This document shows positions 1 through 6,218 of a DNA stretch of 6,944 nucleotides, piece after piece. This stretch comes from Olsenella sp. (GTDB lineage Bacteria > Actinomycetota > Coriobacteriia > Coriobacteriales > Atopobiaceae): positions 1 to 6,944 of the forward strand of contig SUUD01000106.1 of assembly GCA_015062715.1 (NCBI GenBank), given 5' to 3'. The position numbers were made by a program, and so were the translations under genes. The notes below the pieces were generated by a model. The model was not told the DNA's origin and did not search any database. It worked only from the letters and a program-made list of their open reading frames with translations. Position 1 is the first letter of the stretch. Each line of letters begins with the position of its first letter.

Positions 1-4
1 GACC

Positions 5-1819
5 GTGACCGATAGGTTCGTGAGCCCCGGCATGCTCAAGAGCGACCTGCGCAGGTGGTGGCCGTTGTGGCTCGCCTACGGCGTCGCGCTCTTCCTTGTG
101 CTCGTGGTCCCCGTCTACAGCACGGTGAACGGCCTCGTCGCCCACCATGCGGGCCCGAGGGAGATCGCGGATTCCCTTGACGGCATGTGGGGGCTGCTGC
201 GCGCGGAGGCGCTCCTTCTGGCCCTCGCCGCCTCGGGGGCTGTCGCGCTGGCCCTGAACGAGCACCTCTTCGACGCGCCCGCCGCCACGTTCGTGGGCGC
301 CCTGCCGCTGCGTCGGCGCTGCGTGTATGCGACCAAGTACCTCGCGGGCCTCGTCGTGCTGCTCGTGGTCCCCGCCCTTGCCGCAGCATGCCTGCTGCCG
401 CTTCACGCCGTGGCCCCGCAGGCCTTCCGCCTGGTCCTGGTGTGCCGCTGGTATGTGCTGACGGCCGCCTACAGCCTCGTGTTCTATGCGCTCGCCGTCC
501 TCGCCTGCCAGCTCGCGGGCTCGCGCCCGGTCGCCCTGCTGCTCTATTGCGTGCTCAACTTCCTGGTGGTGTGCCTGGAGGTCGCCCTGCGCATGGTGGT
601 GTCCGACATGCTCTATGGCGTGGGGATGGGCAAGATCTCGTTCGACTGGATGTCGCCCCCGGTTCGCCTGGCGCAGATGACGCTCGGCGGCGCGGGCGGT
701 GGCCTTGGTGGGCTCGCGGCCTTCCAGTGGCGTGCGATCGCGGCCTACCTCGCGGCGTCGGTGGTGGTGGCGCTGTTCGCGGGCTGGCTCTACGAGAGGC
801 GTGACCTGGAGGTCGCCGGCAGCAGCATAGCCTTCGACTCGCTGCGCCCCATCCTCAGGTACCTCGCGGGCATCTCCATGGCCCTGCTCTTCGGGGGCGT
901 GCTGTGTGCGCTGGGCGACCTGCACGGGACGGTGCACCAGCACCTTGGCGCGGGCGGGTACCTCGCGTTCCTCGCGGCGCTCGCGGCAGGGGGCTTCCTG
1001 GGCCTGCTCTTCTCCGAGATGATCATGGTCCGCAGCACGCACGTGCTGGGAAGCTGCTGGAAGGGCGGCCTGGCTCTTGCCCTCGCCGCGGCCTGCCTGG
1101 TGGGCGTCTGCTTCTTTGACGCGTTTGGCGTCGTCGGCCGTGTGCCGGACCCGTCGCAGGTCGAGTGCGTGACCATCCGGGGAAGCTACCAGAGCGAGGC
1201 GGCGTCCATCACGTCCGAGCAGGGCGTGCGCGAGGTGTGCGATCTGCACCGCGACGTCCTCGCACTGGACGGCACGACGGGCCCGGATGACGGCCAGGAC
1301 ACGTTCTACCTCGACCTCACGTACGAGCTCGAGGGCGGGGAGACGCTCGTCCGCCTCTATCCCGTCCAGAACAACTACTTTGCCGAGGGCCCGGAGCCAA
1401 AGGACGAGGGGGCGCAGATCGTCGGCCGCTTCGCCGCCCTGTGCAACAGCCCCGAGGGCCGCGAGTCCCGTTTTGCCGACGTGCTCGACACCGACGGGCT
1501 GGGCGAGGTTACCCTCGAATACGACCAGGGGAACGGCGAGTACGTCAGCGTCACCCTCTCGGCGGACGAGCGGCGCGACCTCGTGGAGCATGCGCTGCGC
1601 CAGGACCTGATGGAGGAGGGCCTGGGCGAGGTGTTCGTCGACCTCTACCCGGTGGAGTATGCGGGGAGGGAGGTGCTGCTCGCGCTCTATGCGGACGACG
1701 CGGGCGATGACCCCGAGGACTACGCCACCTACCTGTATGGCTTCCAGGTGAGCGAGGAGAGCTCGCCCAACACGGCCGCCTGGGTGCGCGAGCACTACCC
1801 GCAGGCATGGGGAGGGTAG
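5..1819 (+). CDS. ABC-2-type transporter membrane protein with large extracytoplasmic C-terminal domain
   Basis: This 604-residue protein is probably the membrane subunit of an ABC transporter. Hydrophobic segments are visible near residues 18-40, 66-86, 112-134, 148-170, 176-198, 243-262, 285-304, 317-339 and 354-374. A polar, acidic region of about 225 residues (380-604) follows and should lie outside the cell. The cytoplasmic stretch YERRDLEVAGSSIAF (263-277), just before RPILRY, and LTYELEGG...RLYP (438-453) in the C-terminal domain resemble, from memory, the large ABC-2 permeases found with YtrB-like ATPases and GntR regulators in Gram-positives. That family link is inference. The GTG at 5 is the first base of a GTGA, so an upstream gene probably ends with TGA at 6-8, a typical coupled overlap. 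An alternative start is ATG at 32 (MLKSDL), which would remove nine residues. The partner ATPase is not in the window. Being a membrane protein is near certain; the substrate is unknown. Confidence 0.82.
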   Translation: MTDRFVSPGMLKSDLRRWWPLWLAYGVALFLVLVVPVYSTVNGLVAHHAGPREIADSLDGMWGLLRAEALLLALAASGAVALALNEHLFDAPAATFVGALPLRRRCVYATKYLAGLVVLLVVPALAAACLLPLHAVAPQAFRLVLVCRWYVLTAAYSLVFYALAVLACQLAGSRPVALLLYCVLNFLVVCLEVALRMVVSDMLYGVGMGKISFDWMSPPVRLAQMTLGGAGGGLGGLAAFQWRAIAAYLAASVVVALFAGWLYERRDLEVAGSSIAFDSLRPILRYLAGISMALLFGGVLCALGDLHGTVHQHLGAGGYLAFLAALAAGGFLGLLFSEMIMVRSTHVLGSCWKGGLALALAAACLVGVCFFDAFGVVGRVPDPSQVECVTIRGSYQSEAASITSEQGVREVCDLHRDVLALDGTTGPDDGQDTFYLDLTYELEGGETLVRLYPVQNNYFAEGPEPKDEGAQIVGRFAALCNSPEGRESRFADVLDTDGLGEVTLEYDQGNGEYVSVTLSADERRDLVEHALRQDLMEEGLGEVFVDLYPVEYAGREVLLALYADDAGDDPEDYATYLYGFQVSEESSPNTAAWVREHYPQAWGG

Positions 1820-1857
1820 GACCCCGGCCGGGTCGCCTCCTGCCGCTCGCGCCGGGG
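1820..1857 (+). terminator. GC-rich hairpin after the first ABC membrane gene, possible weak terminator
   Basis: CCCCGGC at 1822-1828 pairs perfectly with GCCGGGG at 1851-1857. A competing small hairpin, GACCC (1820-1824) with GGGTC (1830-1834), overlaps it. There is no T-rich tail, so intrinsic termination would be inefficient. It could equally be chance pairing in GC-rich DNA. Its position directly after the stop codon is the main support. Confidence 0.25.
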
Positions 1858-1914
1858 ACGCTCCGGATTTCCTACAGAAGAGTCGAGCCGCGGGTACCCG
1901 GCCAACCGCAGTTG

Positions 1915-1942
1915 TGACATAGTGTCAGGTGCGACCTGAAAC
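1915..1942. promoter_or_regulatory. Two overlapping inverted repeats upstream of the transporter operon, candidate operator
   Basis: TGACA (1915-1919), TAG, TGTCA (1923-1927) is a perfect 5-bp dyad. Overlapping it, TCAGGT (1925-1930), GCG, ACCTGA (1934-1939) is a perfect 6-bp dyad. The second extends to 1922-1942 as 9-bp arms with one mismatch. Short-spaced dyads of this kind 40-65 bp before a start codon are typical binding sites for dimeric repressors (TetR, MarR or GntR type). I could not pin a convincing -35/-10 pair here: TTGTGA (1912-1917) and TTGAAT (1948-1953) are weak matches. No regulator gene is in the window. Confidence 0.4.
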
Positions 1943-1969
1943 GACCCTTGAATGACCGGAAAGACTCCT

Positions 1970-1975
1970 GAGAGG
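1970..1975 (+). promoter_or_regulatory. Ribosome binding site of the adaptor gene
   Basis: GAGAGG sits five bases before the ATG at 1981. It supports that start over downstream in-frame ATG codons, for example the one at residue 24. Confidence 0.6.
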
Positions 1976-1980
1976 TTGCC

Positions 1981-3681
1981 ATGTCAGAGGACGAGAAGCT
2001 CAAGATTCCCCAGATCGACCTTGCCGATTCCCCGGGCGAGACCAGCGTCATGCCCGCCGCTGCCTCGTCGGTCCCGGCGGTCGACGTCATGACGACGGAG
2101 CTCACCGAGGAGGAGCTCGACGAGCAGCTTGCCTACGAGCAGCTCGAGCGCCATCGCAAGCAGCGCCGCCGCAAGAAGCGCATCCGCATCGGCATCGCGG
2201 CTGCCCTGGGCATCGCGGCCGCCGCGGCGTGGTTCCTCACGCATCCGCCCGTGCCGGACGAGGCCGACGTGTGGCAGCCCGTCACCGCCTATGCCTACCA
2301 GGGCGACTTCGTGACCGACGTCTCGTCGAACGGTGCCACGCAGCCGCTCAAGCTCACCGTGGTGACCCCCGAGGTCGACGGTATCATCCAGGACGTGCGC
2401 ATCGCCGAGGGCCAGCAGGTGGCCGAGGGCGACGTGCTCTTCACCATCAAGAACGACGACCTGGACCGCGCGGTGGCCGAGGCCGCGCGCGGTGTGAGCT
2501 CCGCGCAGTCCGGCGTCAACAGCGCGTACACTGCCCGTGCCGACGCCGCAAGCGTGCGCAGCGAGGCCTGGGACGAGTACGACCGCAAGTACGACCAGTA
2601 CGAGCAGGCCTACAAGCAGTACGAGCAGGACCTGAAGAAGTACCCTGAGCTGGTCAAGGAGTACGAGCAGAAGCTCAAGGAGTACCAGGAGCAGCTGGCG
2701 CAGTACAACAGCGCATTTTGGGCTTGGTATGTGGCACGCAATAACTCTCAGAACAAGGTTCCTGAGGGCGATCCCAGCACCATGACTCCGGAAGAAATCG
2801 AAAAGTATAACGAGGAATGCGAGAAGTACGAGGCGTCCCTCGAGTATGAGCGCAAGCAGTATGAGACGGTAGCGGGCGGAAGGCCCATCCCGCCCGAGAA
2901 GCCGGCCGAACCCACGCCGCCCACGCCTCCCGACCCGCCGGCAGACGCCGAGCTCCTCTCGGCAGTCCACGGGGCCGATGACGGCATCAACTCCGCGGCC
3001 CAGGGCCTCGAGGGCGCCCAGGAGTCGCTCTCCCAGGCGCAGGAGACCGCCGACAAGCGCACCGTCAAGGCGCCCGCCACGGGCACCGTCATCGCCATGA
3101 ACGCCGTCGAGGGCGCCAGCACCGCCGGCGGCCAGGGCACCGGCGCGCTCGTCCAGATCGCCGACCTCTCCCAGATGAAGGTGACCGTCGAGGTCAACGA
3201 GATCGACATCCGCAACATCGAGGTCGGCCAGAGGGCGACCGCCACCTTCGCGGCGCTTCCCGGCGTCGAGCTCGAGGCCGTGGTCGAGCGCATCGCCTCG
3301 ACGGCCTCCGGTTCCGTGGGCGGCGAGGGCTACGGCGGCGGTGGCGGCGTGGTCACCTATGCCGTCGACCTGCTCATCCCCAAGCCCGACAAGGAGCTCA
3401 AGCCGGGCATGACCGCCACGGTCGTCATCCGCACCCAGTACGTGCCCGACACGGTCATCGTCCCCGTGGCCGCCCTCGTCGACAACGGCGACGGCACCTA
3501 CGCGGTCGAGGTCGTCACGGACGAGGAGACCTGGGAGAGCGAGCTGCGCCCGGTCGAGGTCATCGCCCAGAACACCAGTGAGGCCGCCATCAAGGGCGAC
3601 GTCGCCGATGGCGACCAGGTGCTCATGGGCGATGCGGGCTACGACGACATGGGCGGCGACGACATGGCGTATGCGGGCTAG
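1981..3681 (+). CDS. HlyD/MacA-family efflux adaptor (periplasmic-adaptor-type subunit), YknX-like
   Basis: This 566-residue adaptor of a MacAB/YknXYZ-type exporter has these parts in order. A cytoplasmic acidic tail (1-56) is followed by a basic cluster RHRKQRRRKKR (57-67), which places the N-terminus inside. One membrane anchor lies near 68-87. The first half of a lipoyl/barrel-sandwich domain (about 125-160) includes VDGIIQDVRIAEGQQVAEGD. Next is a long helical hairpin (about 161-358), then the second lipoyl half (360-395; VKAPATGTVIAMNAVEG). The beta-barrel and membrane-proximal regions (398-550) carry the family-typical LKPGMTATVVI (473-483) and VIVPVAAL (492-499). A glycine-rich loop (443-456) and an acidic, glycine-rich C-terminus close the protein. 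The hairpin is unusual: tyrosine at every seventh residue from 200 to 242, then a composition break, a second helix and a proline-rich stretch (301-320). The adaptor probably assembles as a ring above the permease on the outer face of the membrane. It is followed after one base by the ATPase gene. Family assignment is strong; cargo is unknown. Confidence 0.93.
   Translation: MSEDEKLKIPQIDLADSPGETSVMPAAASSVPAVDVMTTELTEEELDEQLAYEQLERHRKQRRRKKRIRIGIAAALGIAAAAAWFLTHPPVPDEADVWQPVTAYAYQGDFVTDVSSNGATQPLKLTVVTPEVDGIIQDVRIAEGQQVAEGDVLFTIKNDDLDRAVAEAARGVSSAQSGVNSAYTARADAASVRSEAWDEYDRKYDQYEQAYKQYEQDLKKYPELVKEYEQKLKEYQEQLAQYNSAFWAWYVARNNSQNKVPEGDPSTMTPEEIEKYNEECEKYEASLEYERKQYETVAGGRPIPPEKPAEPTPPTPPDPPADAELLSAVHGADDGINSAAQGLEGAQESLSQAQETADKRTVKAPATGTVIAMNAVEGASTAGGQGTGALVQIADLSQMKVTVEVNEIDIRNIEVGQRATATFAALPGVELEAVVERIASTASGSVGGEGYGGGGGVVTYAVDLLIPKPDKELKPGMTATVVIRTQYVPDTVIVPVAALVDNGDGTYAVEVVTDEETWESELRPVEVIAQNTSEAAIKGDVADGDQVLMGDAGYDDMGGDDMAYAG
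2578..2706 (+). repeat. 21-nt-period repeat encoding a tyrosine heptad coiled coil
   Basis: Within the adaptor gene, TAC codons recur exactly every 21 nt, giving Tyr at residues 200, 207, 214, 221, 228, 235 and 242. The opposite core position holds Y204, Y211, L218, V225, L232 and L239, a continuous a/d heptad pattern. The DNA itself is partly repeated: a 13-bp copy at 2596-2608 recurs at 2617-2629, its last-shared part again at 2660-2670, and an 11-bp copy at 2654-2664 recurs at 2675-2685. All offsets are multiples of 21. This suggests growth of the helix by in-register duplication of heptads. Confidence 0.8.
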
Positions 3682-3682
3682 C

Positions 3683-4417
3683 ATGGCGACCCCCGTCATC
3701 GACGTCCGAGGCGTCCACCGCATCTACGAGTCCGAGGCTGGCTTCACGCACGCGCTGCGCGGCGTGACGCTCACGGTCGCGCGCGGCGAGTTCCTCTGCA
3801 TCATGGGCCCGTCAGGGTCGGGCAAGTCCACCCTCATGAACGTCCTGGGCTGCCTCGACTCACCCACGTCGGGCACCTACCTGCTCGAGGGCCTCGACGT
3901 CTCCAAGCTCGATGACGACGAGCTCGCCGAGATCCGCGCCACGCGCATCGGCTTCGTCTTCCAGAGCTTCAACCTGCTGCCGCGCTCGACGGTCATCCGC
4001 AATGTTGTGCTGCCGCTCATCTACTCGGACGTGCCCGTCGCCGAGCGCGAGGAGCGGGCGATGAAGGCGCTGCGCGCGGTGTCGCTGCCGGTCGAGTACT
4101 ACGACCACAAGTCCAACGAGCTGTCGGGCGGCCAGATGCAGCGCGTCGCCATCGCACGGGCCCTCGTCAACGACCCTGCCATCATCCTCGCCGACGAGCC
4201 TACGGGCAACCTCGACTCCGCGACGAGCGAGATGGTCCTCAAGACCTTCAAGCGCCTGCGCGACACGGGCAAGACCATCGTGCTCATCACCCACGACCCC
4301 GAGGTCGCCGACTGGGCGGACCGCACGGTGCACATCCGCGACGGCAAGCTGCTCACCGACGAGCAGGAGCGCGCGCTCGTGGCGGCGAGCTCACGCCAGG
4401 GAAGGGGGCACACGTGA
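3683..4417 (+). CDS. ABC transporter ATP-binding protein, MacB/LolD (YknY) type
   Basis: This 244-residue ATPase energises the exporter from the cytoplasmic face. It shows a complete nucleotide-binding domain: Walker A GPSGSGKST (42-50), Q-loop FQSFNLLP with Q94, ABC signature LSGGQMQR (147-154), Walker B IILADEP with E172 (167-173), D-loop GNLDS (175-179) and switch histidine H204 in LITHDP. FNLLP after the Q-loop and the overall length are typical of the MacB/LolD/FtsE-like group that pairs with four-helix FtsX permeases. I chose the ATG at 3683, one base after the adaptor's TAG; it gives the normal N-terminus (VIDVRGVHRIYESE). There is no clear Shine-Dalgarno, so translation probably depends on coupling to the adaptor. 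An in-frame ATG at 3671 would add four residues. The gene ends in a 4-nt GTGA overlap with the permease. All catalytic residues are present. Confidence 0.96.
   Translation: MATPVIDVRGVHRIYESEAGFTHALRGVTLTVARGEFLCIMGPSGSGKSTLMNVLGCLDSPTSGTYLLEGLDVSKLDDDELAEIRATRIGFVFQSFNLLPRSTVIRNVVLPLIYSDVPVAEREERAMKALRAVSLPVEYYDHKSNELSGGQMQRVAIARALVNDPAIILADEPTGNLDSATSEMVLKTFKRLRDTGKTIVLITHDPEVADWADRTVHIRDGKLLTDEQERALVAASSRQGRGHT
4402..4408 (+). promoter_or_regulatory. Ribosome binding site of the permease, inside the ATPase gene
   Basis: AAGGGGG lies five bases before the GTG at 4414, inside the last codons of the ATPase gene. It decides the GTG start, which overlaps the ATPase TGA in the sequence GTGA. 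Confidence 0.65.
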
Positions 4418-5619
4418 GGACGCGCGACATCCTCCACGAGACCTGGTCGGCGCTCGACGCCAACCGCGGGCGCAGCGCGCTCACCGTCCTGGGCATCGTC
4501 ATCGGCATCGCGGCGGTGATCGCCATGACCTCGCTCATCGGCGGCGTGCGCCAGTCGCTCATGGGCGAGCTGGGGCTGGACCAGGCACGTCTCATCTACA
4601 TCTGGATCTGGGGCGAGAGGCCCATGACCTTCGACGACATCGAGCGCATCGAGCGCAACGTCCCGGGCTATGACTTCGTGACCGGCACCACCTGGGCAAA
4701 CGCGCAGGTCTCGAGCGACACCAAGCAGGTGGACGGCCAGATCCAGGGCGTCAAGGGCGTGTACTTCCAGGCCATGGGCACGCGGTTCGCCCAGGGCCGT
4801 GGCTTCACGGATGCCGAGGAGGCCTCGGGCGCGCTCATGGCCGTCATGGACCAGGGGTCGGTGCGCACGCTCTTTGGCAGCTCCGACGAGCAGGTCGTGG
4901 GCAGGACCATCAAGGTCGGCAACGACCAGTACACGATCGTGGGCGTCACCGAGTCGCAGAACATGGGCCGCGGTGGCGACTATGTCCAGCTCTACCTGCC
5001 CTTCACCACGGTGACCAACCGCATCACCGGGTGGGAGTACATCGACCAGTGCTTTGGCTTCGCCTCCGAGGACACGGACATCGACCAGCTGGTCGAGCGC
5101 ACCAAGAACTACGTCATGAGCTACTACGGCTACACCGAGGACGGAGACAACGGCGGCGTCGAGATCCAGTCGATGAAGGCCCAGATCGAGATGGTCAACT
5201 CGACCATGGCAAGCTTCTCGCTGCTCATGAGCGCCATCGCGGGCATATCGCTTCTGGTCGGCGGCATCGGCATCATGAACATGATGCTCACCAACGTGAC
5301 CGAGCGCATCCGCGAGATCGGCCTGCGCAAGGCCCTGGGTGCCCGCGCGTCCGACATCACCAAGCAGTTCCTGGTCGAGTCGATCTTCCTGTGCCTCGCG
5401 GGCGGCATCATCGGCATCGTCGTGGGCTACCTGAGCGCGCTTCTGCTCTCCGGCGTCGCCGGGAGCCTCATGGAGGTCGAGGGGCTCAGGCCTGTCATCG
5501 ACGTGCAGACCGTGCTTCTTGCCACGGGCATCTGCGTGGGCATCGGGATCCTCTTTGGCTACGGGCCCGCGCGCCGCGCCGCCAAGCTTGACCCGGTCGA
5601 GTCGCTCCACTACCAGTAG
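4414..5619 (+). CDS. ABC transporter permease, MacB/FtsX (YknZ) type
   Basis: This 401-residue membrane subunit completes the exporter. It has the standard MacB topology: a short cytoplasmic start (RDILHETWSALDANRGRSALT), TM1 at about 21-42, then a large extracytoplasmic core domain (about 45-265). TM2 (about 268-290), TM3 (about 320-346) and TM4 (about 364-384) form the FtsX domain. Family signatures include GIVIGIAAVIAM in TM1, GGIGIMNMML (283-292), TERIREIGLRKALGA (296-310) and the closing PARRAAKLDPVESLHY (385-400). In known relatives (MacB, YknZ), ATP-driven movement of the helices is transmitted to the outer domain, which pushes substrate through the adaptor instead of moving it across the bilayer. 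The outer domain contains a Tyr-rich spot (YVMSYYGY, 233-240) before an acidic loop. The GTG start overlaps the ATPase stop by 4 nt. The gene is full length and intact; the substrate is not deducible. Confidence 0.95.
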   Translation: MRTRDILHETWSALDANRGRSALTVLGIVIGIAAVIAMTSLIGGVRQSLMGELGLDQARLIYIWIWGERPMTFDDIERIERNVPGYDFVTGTTWANAQVSSDTKQVDGQIQGVKGVYFQAMGTRFAQGRGFTDAEEASGALMAVMDQGSVRTLFGSSDEQVVGRTIKVGNDQYTIVGVTESQNMGRGGDYVQLYLPFTTVTNRITGWEYIDQCFGFASEDTDIDQLVERTKNYVMSYYGYTEDGDNGGVEIQSMKAQIEMVNSTMASFSLLMSAIAGISLLVGGIGIMNMMLTNVTERIREIGLRKALGARASDITKQFLVESIFLCLAGGIIGIVVGYLSALLLSGVAGSLMEVEGLRPVIDVQTVLLATGICVGIGILFGYGPARRAAKLDPVESLHYQ

Positions 5620-5667
5620 CCCTCCGTCCCCAATGACAGGAAATAGGCTGTGCCCGAAAAGCCAATG

Positions 5668-5704
5668 CCACAAGAAGGCGGCGGGACCCGAAGGCCCCGC
5701 CGCC
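5668..5704 (-). terminator. Intrinsic terminator with UUCG tetraloop, minus strand
   Basis: GGCGGCGGG (5677-5685) pairs with CCCGCCGCC (5696-5704). Read on the minus strand, the stem extends by one G-U pair and two C-G pairs to close on a C(UUCG)G loop, a particularly stable tetraloop. TTCTTGTGG follows at 5676-5668. That gives a 12-bp stem plus a short U-rich tail, about 30 nt after the stop of the minus-strand 101-residue gene. On the plus strand the inner pairs fail (A opposite C) and no T tract follows. Any stop for the transporter operon here would therefore be weaker. Confidence 0.7.
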
Positions 5705-5734
5705 ATGCATGTCAACGAGTGGTGGGATGTCCCG

Positions 5735-6040
5735 CTACTCCTTCTCGCCCTTGACGGAGGCGTAGAACTTGCACTGCGGGAAGACTTCCTTGATGGTGCA
5801 CCCGTGCACAAACGGGATGGAGAGGAACTCGTCCAGGGTGGGGCAGAGGTCCGTGCAGTCGACGTAGTGGTCCTTGTGATTGCGCTTGCTGGTGTCCTGT
5901 GCACGCCAAGCCTCGAAGTTGGCATCGGTGATGTAGTAGATGTTGGAGTCGATGCGCATGTAGATCGAGTGATTGTGGTGCAGGTAGTCGACCAGACCCT
6001 CGTAGTCCAGATCGAGGACCTCTTCCGCGCGCTTACCCAT
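5735..6040 (-). CDS. Conserved-looking small protein of unknown function (101 aa)
   Basis: I do not recognise a family. The protein is 101 residues, soluble-looking, with no signal peptide or membrane segment. It starts MGKRAEEVLDLDYEGLVDYL and is rich in aromatic and acidic residues. It has four cysteines (62, 66, 81, 90; CTDLC is a C-x3-C pair) and several histidines (21, 22, 24, 55, 58), so metal binding is possible but unproven. The middle reads IYMRIDSNIYYITDANFEAW, which predicts alternating strands. Support for a real gene: an AAAGGA ribosome site six bases before the ATG at 6040, mixed amino-acid composition unlike the Arg/Ala/Pro-rich shadow frames, and a strong terminator just after the stop. 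It is 178 nt from the HAD gene upstream and so may have its own promoter. Confidence 0.82.
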   Translation of the reverse strand: MGKRAEEVLDLDYEGLVDYLHHNHSIYMRIDSNIYYITDANFEAWRAQDTSKRNHKDHYVDCTDLCPTLDEFLSIPFVHGCTIKEVFPQCKFYASVKGEKE

Positions 6041-6218
6041 GGCATGTCCTTTCCCTCGGGTGCGAACAGTTCCACTTCCTCACATCTTACCGCCCCGGAG
6101 CGTGATTCAGACAGACGAACCTGAAATCATAGGCAAACGTGCCAAAGCAATCCTCGCTGCGAAGAACGCGCAGGTACGGCGTTATCCCGCAAGACCGTTT
6201 GCCCCCATGGCACACCGG
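6041..6218. other. Intergenic region upstream of the 101-residue gene
   Basis: This region of 178 nt lies between the HAD stop and the small gene. It is less GC-rich than its surroundings in the middle. It holds a candidate -10 element, a nearby imperfect dyad (GATTCAG at 6104-6110 with CTGAAATC at 6121-6128, one-base bulge) and a weak hairpin (CTGCG 6157-6161 with CGCAG 6169-6173). I see no RNA gene and no clear terminator for the HAD gene. Confidence 0.4.
6126..6131 (-). promoter_or_regulatory. Candidate -10 element for the 101-residue gene
   Basis: The minus strand reads TATGAT (5 of 6 to TATAAT), about 85 nt before the ATG at 6040. No good -35 is found 16-18 bp upstream, so this rests on the -10 match and on the intergenic position only. 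Confidence 0.3.

Noticed and set aside
187..804. 205-codon plus-strand frame inside the first membrane gene
   Set aside because: Arg/Pro/Ala/Gly-rich and overlapping the membrane protein in another frame, with no ribosome site or motif.
1891..1900. Perfect palindrome CGGGTACCCG upstream of the exporter operon
   Set aside because: A 10-bp palindrome in GC-rich DNA is not rare, and nothing around it (no promoter match, no repeat copy in the window) supports a role. It was left out in favour of the spaced dyads downstream.
1984..3723. 579-codon open frame on the minus strand opposite the adaptor gene
   Set aside because: It is a mirror of the GC-biased codons of the adaptor. It is dominated by Leu/Val/Gly/Asp/Arg in low-complexity runs and has no recognisable motif, whereas the plus-strand protein has clear family domains.
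4099..6075. 658-codon open frame on the minus strand across the permease and small gene
   Set aside because: It spans several genes in an antisense or shifted frame, has Arg/His/Asp/Ala-rich composition and crosses the strong terminator. It is a shadow of high GC content.
5519..6124. 201-codon plus-strand frame running from the permease end across the small gene
   Set aside because: Its second half is the antisense of the 101-residue gene. No ribosome site precedes its ATG, and it lies in the permease's last codons in another frame.
6119..6126. ACCTGAAA shared between this intergenic region and the exporter operator region (1934-1941)
   Set aside because: An 8-bp match between two spacers of about 170 bp is expected about once by chance, and the partner half-site spacing differs.
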